Shown here in pieces: positions 1 through 9,935 of a stretch of 64,000 nucleotides of DNA (its first letter is position 1; each line of letters starts with the position of its first letter). Below the pieces are notes generated by a model, which was given only the letters and a program-made list of their open reading frames with translations, was not told where the DNA came from and made no database searches. The position numbers and the translations under genes were made by a program. Source of the DNA: JAIOQJ01 sp963718635 (GTDB taxonomy: Bacteria > Planctomycetota > Planctomycetia > Gemmatales > Gemmataceae); contig OY970367.1 in assembly GCA_963718635.1 (NCBI GenBank), forward strand, positions 3,534,001-3,598,000, written 5' to 3'.

Positions 1-41
1 ATCTTTTCAAGGCAGGATAGATCTCATTCAAGGAGTGTCCC

Positions 42-1815
42 ATGCACGACGAGACATCGCAAGTCCAATCCATCCCCGTGGCGGCGCCGCGCTCGCGGCT
101 GCGATTATGGCCCGCGCTGGTTCTCGCGAGTCTGGTCGTCATCGCGCGCGTTTACGCTACAAACGGGGAGTTTTCGCCGAATAAGTTTTTCATCGGCATG
201 ATGGTCGTGCCTATGGTCGCGGCGCTGGGGCTTCTGCTATGGTGGTCGTTCGCAAGCCGAACACGGCGTTCGGATCGCTTCCTCGTTGTCAGCACGCTTC
301 TGGCGGTGGCCGCAGCAACAGTCGTCATCGCGGGACATCATTTTCCGCCGATAACTTTGATTCTTTACGCGCTGCCTTTTATCGCCTTAATGTGGCCGGT
401 CTGGCTGCTGCTGACGCCGATGCTGAACTGGCCTGTCCGTCGTGCGGGAATTCTCGCCATTTTCCTTGCCGTCGGAACGGTTTGCTGCATGCTGCGGGTT
501 GATGGAACGGACGGAGAGTTCAATCCGGAATTCAACTTTCGTTGGACCCCCACGGCCGAGCAGCAACTCCTTGCGGAACTGAATACCGCTGGAAAGCCAG
601 CCGGCGATGCCAATGCACAGGCGATGACGGCGGAGTTGAAGGAACGGCCAGGCGATTGGCCGGGATTTCGCGGTGCAAACCGGGATGGCCACCTCGTTGG
701 CGTCAAGCTGAAGACCGATTGGGCAAACTCGCCGCCGAAAGAGTTGTGGAAACATCGCATTGGTCCTGGCTGGTCGTCCTTTGCGGTGATTGCGGATCGG
801 ATTTTCACCCAGGAACAGCGCGGCGACGAAGAACTCGTGGTCTGTTACGATGCGACGACCGGCGTGGAAGTCTGGTCGCACCGCGACGCCACTCGCTTTA
901 CGGAAGTCGTAGCCGGGCCGGGCCCGCGGGACGCCTACGTTTCATGCCGGGAAGCTGTACGCGCTTGGGGCGAACGGCAAACTGAATTGTCTGCAGGCGA
1001 ACAACGGCAAAGAGATCTGGTCGCGCGACGTTGCCGCCGAGACCGGCGCGCCGGTTCCTCAATGGGGGTTTTCGAGTTCACCGTTAGTCTCGCAAGGTTT
1101 GGTGTCGGTGTTTGCGGGCGCGCCGAACGGCAAGACGCTCATCGCCTTCAACGCGGATAGCGGAGAAGTCGCCTGGACGGCCGGCAAGGGATCGCTGAGC
1201 TATTCCTCGCCGCAGTCGATCAAAATGTTGGGTACGGAGCAGTTGTTGATCAACACCGACGCCGGCATGGCGGCATTCGACCCCGCCACCGGCAAAGAAT
1301 TATGGGCGCACGAATGGCCGGCGCCCAACGTCGCCCGCGTGGTTCAACCGACTGTTGTCGGGACGCACGATTTGCTCATTGGCACCGGCATGGGAGTCGG
1401 CACCCGCAAGATTGAAATAAGCCGGGAAGGGGGCGATTGGCAGACGAAGGAACAGTGGACGACGCGCGCGATCAAGCCCTATTACAACGACCTCGTCGTT
1501 TTCGACGACCATCTTTATGGTTTTGACGGCAGCTTCCTGGTTTGCGTCAGCCTTAAGGACGGAAGCGGCCAATGGCGCGAGCGCGGCTACGGCAACGGGC
1601 AGCTGATCTTGATCGCCGATCAAGGACTGCTGCTTATCCTTTCCGAAAAAGGCGACGTGGCGCTGGTGAAAGCCCAACCGGAAAAACTCGAAGAACTCTG
1701 TCGATTCAAAGCCATCGACGGCAAAACGTGGAACCACCCGGTTGTATCCCATGGGAAACTGTTCGTGCGCAACGGCGAAAAAATCGCTTGCTTCCAACTC
1801 CCGATGGCGGATTGA
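42..1815 (+). CDS. Membrane-anchored PQQ-like beta-propeller protein (frameshifted)
   Basis: The start ATG at 42 has an AAGGAG ribosome site at 30-35. The first 150 or so residues hold about five hydrophobic segments, followed by a domain opening with the DWPGFRGANRDG signature of planctomycete outer-membrane-assembly/PQQ-like WD propellers, which are usually read as non-catalytic or quinoprotein-like exported propellers. The frame breaks near 925-935: the family motif GPRATPTF appears as GPRDAYVS, and inserting two bases restores it and joins the second half (blades with TGKELW-type repeats), which runs to 1815. I treat it as one gene of about 590 codons. The family call is secure; the substrate is unknown. 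The break looks like a 2-nt deletion, either real or a sequencing error. Confidence 0.8.
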
Positions 1816-2010
1816 TGGGGTTATGGAGGCGACTCGAGCGGAATTGGACGAATCAAGGACAAAACAATGGGGGGCAACCGTCAATAGTAAATGTGCCTGT
1901 CCCCTTTGTTTTGTTCCTTCCCGGTTGCCCTAGCCGATCCGATGGGCTGGACGGGAAGGAGTTGCCGCAAGGGGTGGAAGGGATAAAAGACCGCCAGCCC
2001 GGAGTTTGGC

Positions 2011-2340
2011 TCACACGATCCCAGTTGAAATCGCCCGGCACGATTCACGACCACAACTCGGGCAAACCATAAAAGGCTTGTCGTACTCAGCGGGAATCAG
2101 CACCGAGGCGTCCTTCCCGAACTGGTCACGAACAACAGGCCCATATTTCTGAAGCCAGAGGTTCGCATCGGTGTCTGAGTCATCTCCCTCTGCGGCAGGT
2201 ACTTCGTGACAGTGCAGCCTGCCGCTGGCGGAATCGTAGATGGGGACGATCACGATCTGTCCACGGGAACCCATGCTGACACCCCAGCAAGCATCTTCCG
2301 ACTGGTAGCCACAATCGCACACGAGTTTGAAGCAGAACAT
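2011..2340 (-). CDS. Hypothetical protein with paired Cys motifs
   Basis: This is a 109-residue protein I do not recognise. It has a CDCG motif near the N-terminus (C10/C12) and a CPSCGRESC motif near the C-terminus, a spacing typical of a small zinc-ribbon fold. No signal peptide or membrane segment is visible. It lies convergent to the PQQ protein and codirectional with the next hypothetical. Normal codon use and the clustered cysteines are the main reasons to think it is real. It could also be a phage- or plasmid-type accessory protein. Confidence 0.55.
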   Translation of the reverse strand: MFCFKLVCDCGYQSEDACWGVSMGSRGQIVIVPIYDSASGRLHCHEVPAAEGDDSDTDANLWLQKYGPVVRDQFGKDASVLIPAEYDKPFMVCPSCGRESCRAISTGIV

Positions 2341-2447
2341 AGATCCTCACTTTCGTCCACCCCGAGTCAGCAAGTTCAGATCCCGAAAGCAACAAAGAGC
2401 TGCGTCCCTGCGTCCCCTTTTTTTTGTTAGACTTGGAGAACTAAGAT

Positions 2448-2951
2448 TCACTGATCAGTCGAGCCCGCTTTCGGCTCTACTGGCTCCTTATCAGGACAAA
2501 GTGCAACATAATATACGAAATCGCGTATAGTCAAAATGGCGGGCTTCTGTCGTATTTGTTCCTGTGGTAGGAAGTCTTTATCACACCTGTTTAATGTATC
2601 TGCCATCATGGCTTCAAGTTCCTCGTACGGCAGGCCATAGATACTTTCAAGCTCATCATCAGCACGGACCGGGAATTCCGAGCAATACGGATGACACCGT
2701 TCTTGGAACGCGGCGAAGACCGCACGCATTACAACGTCTGATAAGTTTTCTTCTGCGAAGGATGCTTTAAAACTATCAAAGTCTTCACCCACACGACGCT
2801 TAGCAATCCGATGCAAATGGATGTAAATCCATATCGTTACCACCACTAAGAATGCGATGATTCCGATTAGTACATTTATCCAAGTTGGAATCATGATACA
2901 GCTCATCGGGATCTCTGTTGGCAATGTAAGGCAGAAATAGGGGACATTCAT
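2448..2951 (-). CDS. Hypothetical single-pass membrane protein
   Basis: This is up to 167 residues with one strong hydrophobic segment (WINVLIGIIAFLVVVTIWIY) followed by basic residues, then a soluble acidic domain of about 110 residues. That layout suggests an N-terminal anchor with a cytoplasmic domain. The start is uncertain: ATG at 2951 has no clear ribosome site, and ATG at 2906 or 2894 would begin just before the membrane segment. No family is recognised. It reads in the same direction as the Cys-rich hypothetical, about 110 bp away. Confidence 0.55.
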   Translation of the reverse strand: MNVPYFCLTLPTEIPMSCIMIPTWINVLIGIIAFLVVVTIWIYIHLHRIAKRRVGEDFDSFKASFAEENLSDVVMRAVFAAFQERCHPYCSEFPVRADDELESIYGLPYEELEAMMADTLNRCDKDFLPQEQIRQKPAILTIRDFVYYVALCPDKEPVEPKAGSTDQ

Positions 2952-3098
2952 CGTTTCAAGTTGACAAGGAGCAACCCGGCCTAAGAGAGTGAAAGGAATT
3001 ATTGCTTTTCTCGCACCATGATAGCTGTGTCAACTCATTCTACCATTCTACTTCCCGGCAGATCATCTTGCTAACTGCGCGGGTAATAGTAAACTGTG

Positions 3099-3182
3099 CT
3101 GGTTTGCCGGCTTCCGCAGGGCGGGTCGAGTCTTGGAGGCCCGCCGATGCTGGCGTCCGGCAGGTCACGAAGACTCGACTCC
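3099..3182. repeat. Interspersed inverted repeat
   Basis: The arms GTCGAGTCTT (3125-3134) and AAGACTCGAC (3170-3179) flank a GC-rich centre that itself contains CCGGC/GCCGG-type complementarity. It sits in the gap before the ferredoxin gene. It could form a stem-loop in the leader RNA or be a dispersed repeat; no other clear copy is visible in the window. Confidence 0.5.
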
Positions 3183-3235
3183 CCCTACAAAAAGTTGGCG
3201 AAAATATTTTTGCCCGCGCGCAATAGGACATTACG

Positions 3236-3487
3236 ATGGGCGGCCTCGAACTGCTGGCCCGCTTGCAAGTGCTTACCGATGGTCACGTCGTGCCCGATGC
3301 GGCGCACTGCGTCCAGTGCGGCTGCTGCTCGTACAACTGTCCGATTGGGATCGACGTAAGGGCAAAGGCGTGGCGCGGCATCTCCATCCACGACAGCCAT
3401 TGCTTGACGTGCGGCGAATGTGTGAAGCGCTGCCCGCGCGGCGTGTTGACGTTCGAGCCCGTCCCGTTTGCCAAAACGGGGAAGTAA
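3236..3487 (+). CDS. 2[4Fe-4S] ferredoxin-type electron carrier
   Basis: This is an 83-residue protein with two ferredoxin cluster motifs, CVQCGCCSYNCPIG and CLTCGECVKRCPRG, each carrying the CxxCxxCxxxCP ligand set for a [4Fe-4S] cluster. There is no signal peptide, so it should act in the cytoplasm, passing electrons to or from a flavoprotein. The next gene, an FAD/NAD oxidoreductase, starts 4 nt after its stop, so the two are almost certainly cotranscribed and probably partners. The first cluster has one extra Cys (CGCC), a small variation. It is the first gene of a four-gene redox cassette. Confidence 0.85.
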   Translation: MGGLELLARLQVLTDGHVVPDAAHCVQCGCCSYNCPIGIDVRAKAWRGISIHDSHCLTCGECVKRCPRGVLTFEPVPFAKTGK

Positions 3488-3491
3488 TGCC

Positions 3492-4826
3492 ATGCCGACG
3501 CGGTATGCGATCGTTGGTTCCGGCATCGCCGGCTTGGCGGCCGCGGAAGCCATCCGATTGCGCGAACCGAACGCCGTGATCAGCATGGTCAGTGAAGAGG
3601 CTCACGATTTCTACTCGCGGCCCGGCTTGGCCTACCTGTTGCGCGGCGACATTCCGGAGCGACAGTTGTTCGTGCGCACGGCGGACGAACTGCGATCGTT
3701 GAGCCTCCAGCGCGTGGAATCGCGCAGTTCGAGAAGTCGCCATCAGCCGTCACGAATTGGGCTTGGACAATGGCAAGCGCCTGCCATACGACCGCCTGCT
3801 GTTGGCGACGGGCGCAACGGCGGCAACCGCGCCATTTCCGGGCCGCGATCTGAAGGGCGTGGTCAAGCTCGACAGCCTCGACGATGCCCGGAGCATTCTG
3901 AAACAAGCGCGAAAGGGCAAGATCGCCGTAGTGGTTGGCGGCGGCATCACCGCGCTGGAGCTGGTCGAAGGTCTGCGGGCGCACCGGATGGAAGTCCACT
4001 ATTTTTTACGCGGCGATCGCTATTGGGCCAACGTTTTGGATGACGTGGAATCTCGCATCGTCATGAATCGGCTGCGCGATGAAGGCGTGAAGCTTCACAC
4101 GAATACTCAGGTGCAAGAAGCGCACGGCCGGCGAGGTTGGTTGACTTCAGTGGAGACGGACGATGGAAGATCGTTCTCCTGTGAGATGCTGGCGGTGGCC
4201 ATCGGCGTCAAGCCGCGAATCGAACTGGCCAAGCAAGCGGGCTTGAACGTCGATCGAGGCGTCGTCGTCAACCCGTTCATGCAGACGAGCGCCCGGACGT
4301 TTTTGCTGCTGGCGACATCGCTCAAGTGCGAGATCCGAGCGGCATGCGTCTGCCCATGGATGTGTTGTGGCCGACGGCGCTCGATCAAGGGAGGATTGCC
4401 GGAGCCAATATGACGGGCGAGCGAATCGCCTACGTTAAAGAGGCCCCTTTCAACGTCACGCAACTGGCGGGTTTGAAGGTCACCATCATTGGCGCCGTGG
4501 GCAAGGGGAAGCACGACGGCGACCTGATCACGATCGCTCGCGGAGACAGCCAGGCGTGGCGACTGCTCACCGAGGCGATGGTGGTTGCGGAACGGGACGA
4601 CGTCAACCGCGTCCGCCTCATGGTCGGCGACCGAACCATTGTCGGGGCACTGGTCATGGGCGATCAAACGTGGTCGAAGCCGTTGCAGCGAATGGTCGCC
4701 GCGCAGGCGGACATATCGCCGATCCGCGCTCAACTGACCGAGGGGGGCGCCGCATCGCTGACCCGGCTTGCGCATTTTTACCAAGATTGGGAGCGAACGA
4801 ATGCGGCGACTGCGAAAAGATCGTAG
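3492..4826 (+). CDS. FAD-dependent pyridine nucleotide oxidoreductase (two frameshifts)
   Basis: The N-terminus MPTRYAIVGSGIAGLAAAEA is a classic FAD-binding GxGxxG fold. A second dinucleotide motif (VVVGGGITALELVEGL) binds NAD(P)H, and the third FAD motif reads LLAGDIAQV once the frame is corrected. This is the NirB/rubredoxin-reductase/CoA-disulfide-reductase layout, followed by a C-terminal domain. Two frame breaks are seen, near 3725-3740 and near 4310 (one missing G in the LLAGDI codons). The whole is about 445 codons. It lies 4 nt after a ferredoxin and 42 nt before a membrane protein, so it probably moves electrons between NAD(P)H, ferredoxin and the membrane. The exact substrate cannot be told from sequence. 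Confidence 0.75.
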
Positions 4827-4868
4827 CCTCTTCTGGCGCTGCCTCGAACGCCGGCGAGGAGACGCTTG

Positions 4869-5669
4869 ATGCGGTGGCTGGCGCACGAGCTTTGGCTCTC
4901 CGCGATTGCCGTGGCGGCGATCACGGGGTGGTATGCCGTTCGCGCTCAATCGGGCATTCCGCCGGCCGGCAAGACGTTGGGCCATTCCCTCGGCGTCGTC
5001 GGCTTTCTGATGATGCTAAGCACCGAGACGCTCTATACTCTCCGCAAACGCGCAAAACGTTTCGCGTTTGGTCCCACGAGCATTTGGCTCAAGGCGCATG
5101 TCTTTACGGGTATCGTCGGGCCTTGTCTGGTGCTGCTGCACACGGGTTGGAAGTTTCACGGCGTCGCTGGCGCGGCGACCTTGTTCACGGTCGTCATCGT
5201 CATGAGCGGCTTCGTTGGTCGATATATTTTCACGGCTGTGCCGCGTTCGCGGGAAGGCGTCGAAGCGGCACTTCACGATCTGAATGTCCGTATTCTGGAT
5301 GCATGCGAGCGGTTGCACCACCTCGGCGCGGCACAGGTCGCGAAGTCGGCGATCGTGCTCGCCAATCAAGGGCGGCGCGGCGGATGGCGATCCGTGCTGG
5401 GACGACATTTCCTTCGCGGGCGCTTACCGGATGCGCTTGCACCGATTGCGAGCGCCCTTAAGAAAGAAGAAGACGCCTGGACGAAACGGCTGAGCGAAAT
5501 GCTGATCGAACGCCACCGACTCCAGATGCAGATCGATTCGCTGGCTTCGGCCCGGCGGCTGCTTGCACTGTGGCACATCGTCCATATACCGCTGGGCGGC
5601 GTCCTGTTCGTGTTGGCGTTCATTCATATAGGGGCAGCGCTGTACTATTCGACCCTTTTGAAATGGTAG
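4869..5669 (+). CDS. His-rich integral membrane protein, possible b-type cytochrome
   Basis: This is 266 residues with about four hydrophobic segments in the N-terminal half, a soluble helical stretch of about 100 residues, and a final membrane helix. Histidines cluster in or next to the helices: GHSLGV, KAHVF, LLHTGWKFHG, LWHIVHIPLG and FIHIGA. This suits bis-His heme b ligation as in cytochrome b561/NapC-like transporters. The start is ATG 4869; a TTG lies 3 nt upstream. It sits between an FAD oxidoreductase and a 12-heme cytochrome c, so a role carrying electrons across the membrane is a reasonable inference. Heme binding is not proven. Confidence 0.65.
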   Translation: MRWLAHELWLSAIAVAAITGWYAVRAQSGIPPAGKTLGHSLGVVGFLMMLSTETLYTLRKRAKRFAFGPTSIWLKAHVFTGIVGPCLVLLHTGWKFHGVAGAATLFTVVIVMSGFVGRYIFTAVPRSREGVEAALHDLNVRILDACERLHHLGAAQVAKSAIVLANQGRRGGWRSVLGRHFLRGRLPDALAPIASALKKEEDAWTKRLSEMLIERHRLQMQIDSLASARRLLALWHIVHIPLGGVLFVLAFIHIGAALYYSTLLKW

Positions 5670-5677
5670 GCGCCGCA

Positions 5678-6793
5678 ATGAAGGGCGTTCGTGGCCTGAC
5701 TCCGGGAAAAATCGCCGCCCTGACAACGCTCGGAATCGTCGTTGCGAGCATTCTCGTCGCCGGCGGCCGCATGTTCACCCCCGGCGAACTCAACGGGCAA
5801 AACAGACGAAATGCGAAGCTCGGGGGCGTTTCGTCGCACGCCGAAATCGGCGGCAAATGTTCGGCTTGCCACCCCTCGCCTTGGAGCAGCCAAAGCATGT
5901 CCGACCGGTGCATGGCCTGCCATGCGGATATTCGCGAACAGATCGACCGTCAAATGCCTCTGCATGGCACATTGTCCAACGGCGCTCGCTGCCGGAACTG
6001 TCATACCGAACACCAAGGCCCGCATGCTGCCGTGACCGACATGTCGCGCTTCGATCATGACTGCGCTGCGTTCAAGCTCACCGGCCAGCACGTCCGTGCC
6101 AGCTGCACTTCGTGCCATGCCGGTAACGACTACAAGGGAATAGCGTAAACCTGTGTGTCGTGCCATGCCGAACCAAAAACGCCTCAGGTTCACAAAGCCC
6201 GCTATGGCGCCAACTGCGCTCAATGCCACACGACCGATTCGTTTAGCAGCGGCCAATTCGACCACAATCGCACCGCGTTCAAGCTGACGGGTAAACACGT
6301 CAACGTAAACTGCAATTCGTGCCATGTCGACAATGTCTTCGCGGGTACATCGCAAGCATGTGTGTCGTGCCATGCCGAACCCAAGTCGCCGCAAATTCAC
6401 AAGTCTAATTATGGGGCGAACTGCGCCCAGTGCCATACGACCGCTTCGTTCGGCGGGGCCGTTTTCAAGCATCCCGGCTTTCCCATGAATCACGGCAGCA
6501 GGCGCATGGGAAACACCTGTGCAACGTGCCACGACAAGCCTGACAACTTCAAGTCGTACACGTGCTACAACTGCCACGAACACCGGCAGACGAAAATCGA
6601 GCAGATCCACATCAGGAGGCGGATTGCCGACTTCCACAACTGCGTCCAATGCCACCGGAGAGGTCACGAGCGCGAAGGTCGTGAGCGAGAACGGTCGGGA
6701 CTTTTCGACGAGATGGGTTTCCCCCGCGCATCGTCTAGGGGGATAAAAGAGGCGTCAGAACCGAATGACGCCTTAATGCGCAAGTTGTATTAG
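5678..6793 (+). CDS. Dodecaheme c-type cytochrome (cytochrome c3/c7-like), in-frame stop
   Basis: The start ATG at 5678 lies 8 nt after the preceding stop. An N-terminal hydrophobic segment (ALTTLGIVVASILVA) exports or anchors the protein. I count twelve CxxCH heme motifs, four before and eight after an in-frame TAA at 6146-6148. The internal repeat (FDHNRTAFKLTGKHV then CNSCH then CVSCHAEPK then CAQCHTT) resembles tandem cytochrome c3/c7 modules of extracellular and periplasmic multiheme proteins. At the stop the text reads GIA-stop-TCVSCH where the sister repeat has GTSQACVSCH, so one CAA-to-TAA change would explain it. A GGCGTC/GACGCC hairpin at 6751-6772 overlaps the 3' end and may help terminate the cassette. 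Confidence 0.8.
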
Positions 6794-6840
6794 ATCAACA
6801 TGTTGCGTTAAAAGAATGGGTTGGGACAACTTCGCTATTC

Positions 6841-7167
6841 TCAATACCGCGGCGTCTTCGCATCCACCAACGCGGACCACGCATCAATGCCGCCTGCCAA
6901 CGAAGCCACGTTTGAAAACCCCGCGTTCTGCAGAATGGCGGCGCCGGAAAGGCTGCGGATGCCATGGTGACAGTAGACGACCACTAGGGCGTCGGCCGGC
7001 GCTTCGACTTCTTCCACACGCCCGGCAAGTTCGGGCAAGGGGATGAGCGTGCTGTCGGGCAAGCGGCAGTATTCGTTCTCCCACGGCTGCCGTACGTCGA
7101 GGAGATAGACCGATTCGCCCGCTTTCATCTTAGAAGCGAGTTGATCGGCGGTGATTTCATTGACCAT
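6841..7167 (-). CDS. Rhodanese-like domain protein
   Basis: This is a 108-residue single-domain rhodanese. It has the VYLLDVRQPWENE motif of the family and an active-site loop YCHHGIRS, with the catalytic cysteine that would carry the persulfide. The length fits stand-alone GlpE/PspE-type sulfurtransferases. It has no signal peptide, so it is cytoplasmic. It lies convergent to the redox cassette. The physiological sulfur donor and acceptor are not evident from context. Confidence 0.85.
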   Translation of the reverse strand: MVNEITADQLASKMKAGESVYLLDVRQPWENEYCRLPDSTLIPLPELAGRVEEVEAPADALVVVYCHHGIRSLSGAAILQNAGFSNVASLAGGIDAWSALVDAKTPRY

Positions 7168-7231
7168 GGTTGTCGGTCTCTGTTGGCGGTTGCAAATGCA
7201 ATGACTCTAGTCAATGCGGATCGCTCGGCCC

Positions 7232-7270
7232 CCACCCTGCCCTCCCCCTGCAAAGCCAGGGGGAGGGTAG
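7232..7270. repeat. Dispersed palindromic repeat, family A
   Basis: This is a GC-rich imperfect palindrome with a CCCTCCCCC left arm, a GCAAAGCC centre and a GGGGGAGGG right arm. The same unit recurs at 9601-9640, inside the membrane-protein genes at 49862-50125, 50895-50935 and 53625-53757. It sits between the rhodanese and sigma-factor genes and resembles REP elements; no transposase is linked. Confidence 0.75.
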
Positions 7271-7289
7271 AGCCGGCTCGGTCACCGAT

Positions 7290-8196
7290 TCAAACTGATG
7301 GCACGCCCGCAATGCCGCGTTTCTTCAGCAGCCCGGTCAACTGGTCGGCGGAGAGGCGAGGCTCATCCATTAATAGGGCGCCCATTTCGGTGAGCATGAA
7401 TCCTTCGAGGTCGTCGCCGGCCCAGCCTTCGCTCACCAGCTTTTTGCCGATCGATTCCAACGCGCGATCGCGCAGCTTGTCCGTCTGACGGGAAATGGTG
7501 CCTTCGTGGACGCTCAACAACTGCGCCACCTCGCGCTGACTCAAGCGATACCGCCAGCGTAAGCCGAGGAGCAGAAGCTCTTGTTCCGTTAGATCGCCTA
7601 ACCATTCCCGGGCGGCGAGGCAAAAGGAATCGTGCCAGCGCGTCTCGCCATCGCCGCGTTCCGGCAGCGGCATCGCGAGGTCATCTTCAGGAAGCGATTG
7701 CACCCCGCTATGGGAACGCAAATGTGAAACGTGCCAATTTTGAAAGACGCGGATCAACCAGGGCGCCAAGGGGCGTTGACCATCGTAGCGAGCTAACACG
7801 GGTACCGAGCCGGGCGTTTCTGAAACAAGCAGGTGGCTCCAGAATTCGGCTACCGCATTTTCCTGCTTCTCTTCGTTACGCGGGTAGAGCCGAACGGCGC
7901 AAGCGCGCAGGGCATCGATGAGCAGGCAATCGCTGCGCCGGTGCGCGTGGCGAATAATTCTTCCCACGAACGGTTCTCTCCTTCCAGGCAGCCGCAACAG
8001 AGGAACCAGTCGAGAACGTAGAGGCTGGCGAGGTAGCGCTCCACGTGAGCTCGGGCGCTTTGGCCTGAAATAAAACGTACGTCCGTTGCAGATGTTGCTC
8101 AAAGCGCTCGAACGTCAGCGCGACGGCCGGCAATTGCATGCGGCAAAAGTGGAACAACAGCGCCAGGCGCACGGTGGGAGGGTTTAATGTCGGCAC
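7290..8196 (-). CDS. Sigma-70-like RNA polymerase sigma factor (two frameshifts)
   Basis: Three frames joined give one protein starting at GTG 8196 (VPTLNPPTVRLALLF), 17 nt after the MCE gene stop. The C-terminal third has an ECF-like region 4 helix-turn-helix (LSQREVAQLLSVHEGTISRQ). The middle (WLIRVFQNWHVSHLR) resembles region 2. Breaks lie near 8043 and near 7940 and both shift the frame the same way. This long N-terminal-extended sigma is seen in Gemmataceae as far as I recall; the promoter set it controls is unknown. Its position after the MCE/OmpA-like gene suggests one transcript. Confidence 0.6.
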
Positions 8197-8213
8197 TTCG
8201 TTGATGTAGCGAT

Positions 8214-9432
8214 TCAGCGAGGGATGAACAGAATCACTTCAGTCCGGGCAGGCGCCAAGTCTTCTTTTTCAACGTACGGAGGTTGTTCAAAACCGAGCCC
8301 CACAGGCGTGACATTACGGCTGGTGAACGTTCCCATACGGGCAACGCTTTGCTCCTTGAGATATGCAGCAACCGCCTCGCTGCGCGATCGCGTCAATTCA
8401 CGGGCCGACACGCGGGTCTCGCTTTTGTCCGCCGGGTCGGCAAACGTCGCCACGACAATCTCGGAACCCTTCTGCTTTTGTCCGCGCAGCCAGGCGGCGG
8501 ATTCGCCCAACTTCTTGCGTCCGTTTTCGGAAAGCACAGCGCCGCCCGGCTCAAACAGCGTTTCTTCAAAATAGACAACCCGCTCTTTCGAACAATTCGG
8601 ATGGATCAACACTTTTACTTCGTCGGTGATGTAGTCGCGAACCAGCGGCATGCTCTTGATCGCCTCGGCATCCAGCTTAATTGCGGTGATCGCTTCTTTG
8701 CTTGAGTGGACTAATTCGCGCAGATTGGTCATCTCGCCTTGCACGTTCGTCAATGTGCTGTTGACGCCATCGAAAGCTTTTTGGGCATTGGCCATGGTGG
8801 TCTGGGCGTCGCCGCGCAACATGTAGATGGCGTCTTGGGTGCCGGCCATGACTTTTCGCGCATCCGAGGTGACGGCCTTCAGATCGTTATAAAGCGTCTC
8901 GTCATTGAGGATTTTCCCGGCTGTCCCTTTGCCTTGTTCCACCTGCGCCAAGACGTTGTCCAGCCGGGTAGCCACGGAGGCGAGCCTCGTAGTCACTTCG
9001 GCCAAATCAGTCTGCGGCTTGGCTCGGATGATCTTTGACGCCAACGCTCCGGACGACGGCTTACCCGGTTGAATAGCGATGTAACTGGTGCCCAGTAAAC
9101 CTTTGCCCGCGATCGCAGCGGTTGCATCGGCGAACAGACGTTCTTCGTATTTTCGATCGATGCGCAAGCGCAGGCGGATGGCCCCGTCGTCGCCGTCGCC
9201 TTCCGGGTATTCGACGGCGATCACCTTGCCGGCTTCGACTCCCCGGATGCGCACCACGGCGCCTTTATCCAGATCTTGAGCATCGGCCACGTAAACGACA
9301 ATTTCGTACGAATCTTGAAATAAACGCCCGCTGCCGTTAAAGGAATTGAGCGCCCCAAACCCCGGTCACCATGCAGGCAAGCACGACCAGGCCGAGAACG
9401 ATCGATTGCAGACGCGATAAAGAACGGTTCAC
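8214..9432 (-). CDS. MCE/MlaD-domain protein with C-terminal OmpA-like domain (frameshifted)
   Basis: The reading begins at GTG 9432 with a GGGGAG site just upstream and a signal-anchor helix (SIVLGLVVLACMVTGVWGA). A 1-nt break near 9340 joins this to a long frame. The MCE domain follows (KGAVVRIRGVEAGKV, later GLLGTSYIAIQPG), then a long helical region with a QVEQGKGTAGKIL motif typical of the MlaD tail, and at the C-terminus an OmpA-like fold (LSENGRKKL, then RSRSEAVAAYL). MCE proteins carry lipids between membranes in the Mla/Mam systems; an OmpA domain would tie it to peptidoglycan. No ABC transporter partners (MlaE/F) are in view. The substrate is not predictable. Confidence 0.75.
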
Positions 9433-9935
9433 GGCCACTCCCCTTTAAGGAAGGTCTTTACTTCCGCGCTATTATACAGCAGATAATGGGCCGCGTGGTG
9501 AACAGGGTGCGCAAAGCGGGCGCCGAGCCCTAAATAGATCGCGAGCGCGGTCTTAACGTCTTGTCTATCATCAGGGCGTTGCTACACTCGCGGCTTCCCC
9601 CCACCCTGCCCTCCCCCGCAAAGCCGGAGGGAGGATGGGAGCGTGAGATCCCAGTGCAGCACGCAGTTTGCCCCGCCGACGTTCTTCGTTGGCGCAGGTC
9701 CCGCATTTGACCACATGCCTATTATGTCGATGAAAAGAAATGCCGGTTATGAGGCGCTTAACTGAAACGAAAGCAGTTAGAGAAGGTAAATGCCTTTATT
9801 CGGGCCCACGGGGTTGAAGCGACGTTCAAGAAAATGTCGATAGGTTGCAGATTGCCGGCTTCTCCCCCGGTTTACCCTTATTGCCCTTTTTTACTCATTT
9901 GGTTAGATTGGCCGTTGAGCGGCAAGGAACGAATG
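9433..9935. other. Intergenic region with a family-A repeat
   Basis: About 500 bp lies between divergent genes (MCE protein to the left, DUF1571 protein to the right). It holds one family-A palindrome at 9601-9640. A longer in-frame upstream start for the next gene exists at 9834, but I judge it unlikely. No RNA gene or clear promoter is seen, although promoters for both flanking genes must lie here. Confidence 0.5.
9601..9640. repeat. Dispersed palindromic repeat, family A
   Basis: This is a second copy of the CCCTCCCCC / GCAAAGCC / GGGAGG unit, slightly shorter on the right arm than the copy at 7232-7270. It lies in the divergent promoter region between the MCE and DUF1571 genes. Confidence 0.7.
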
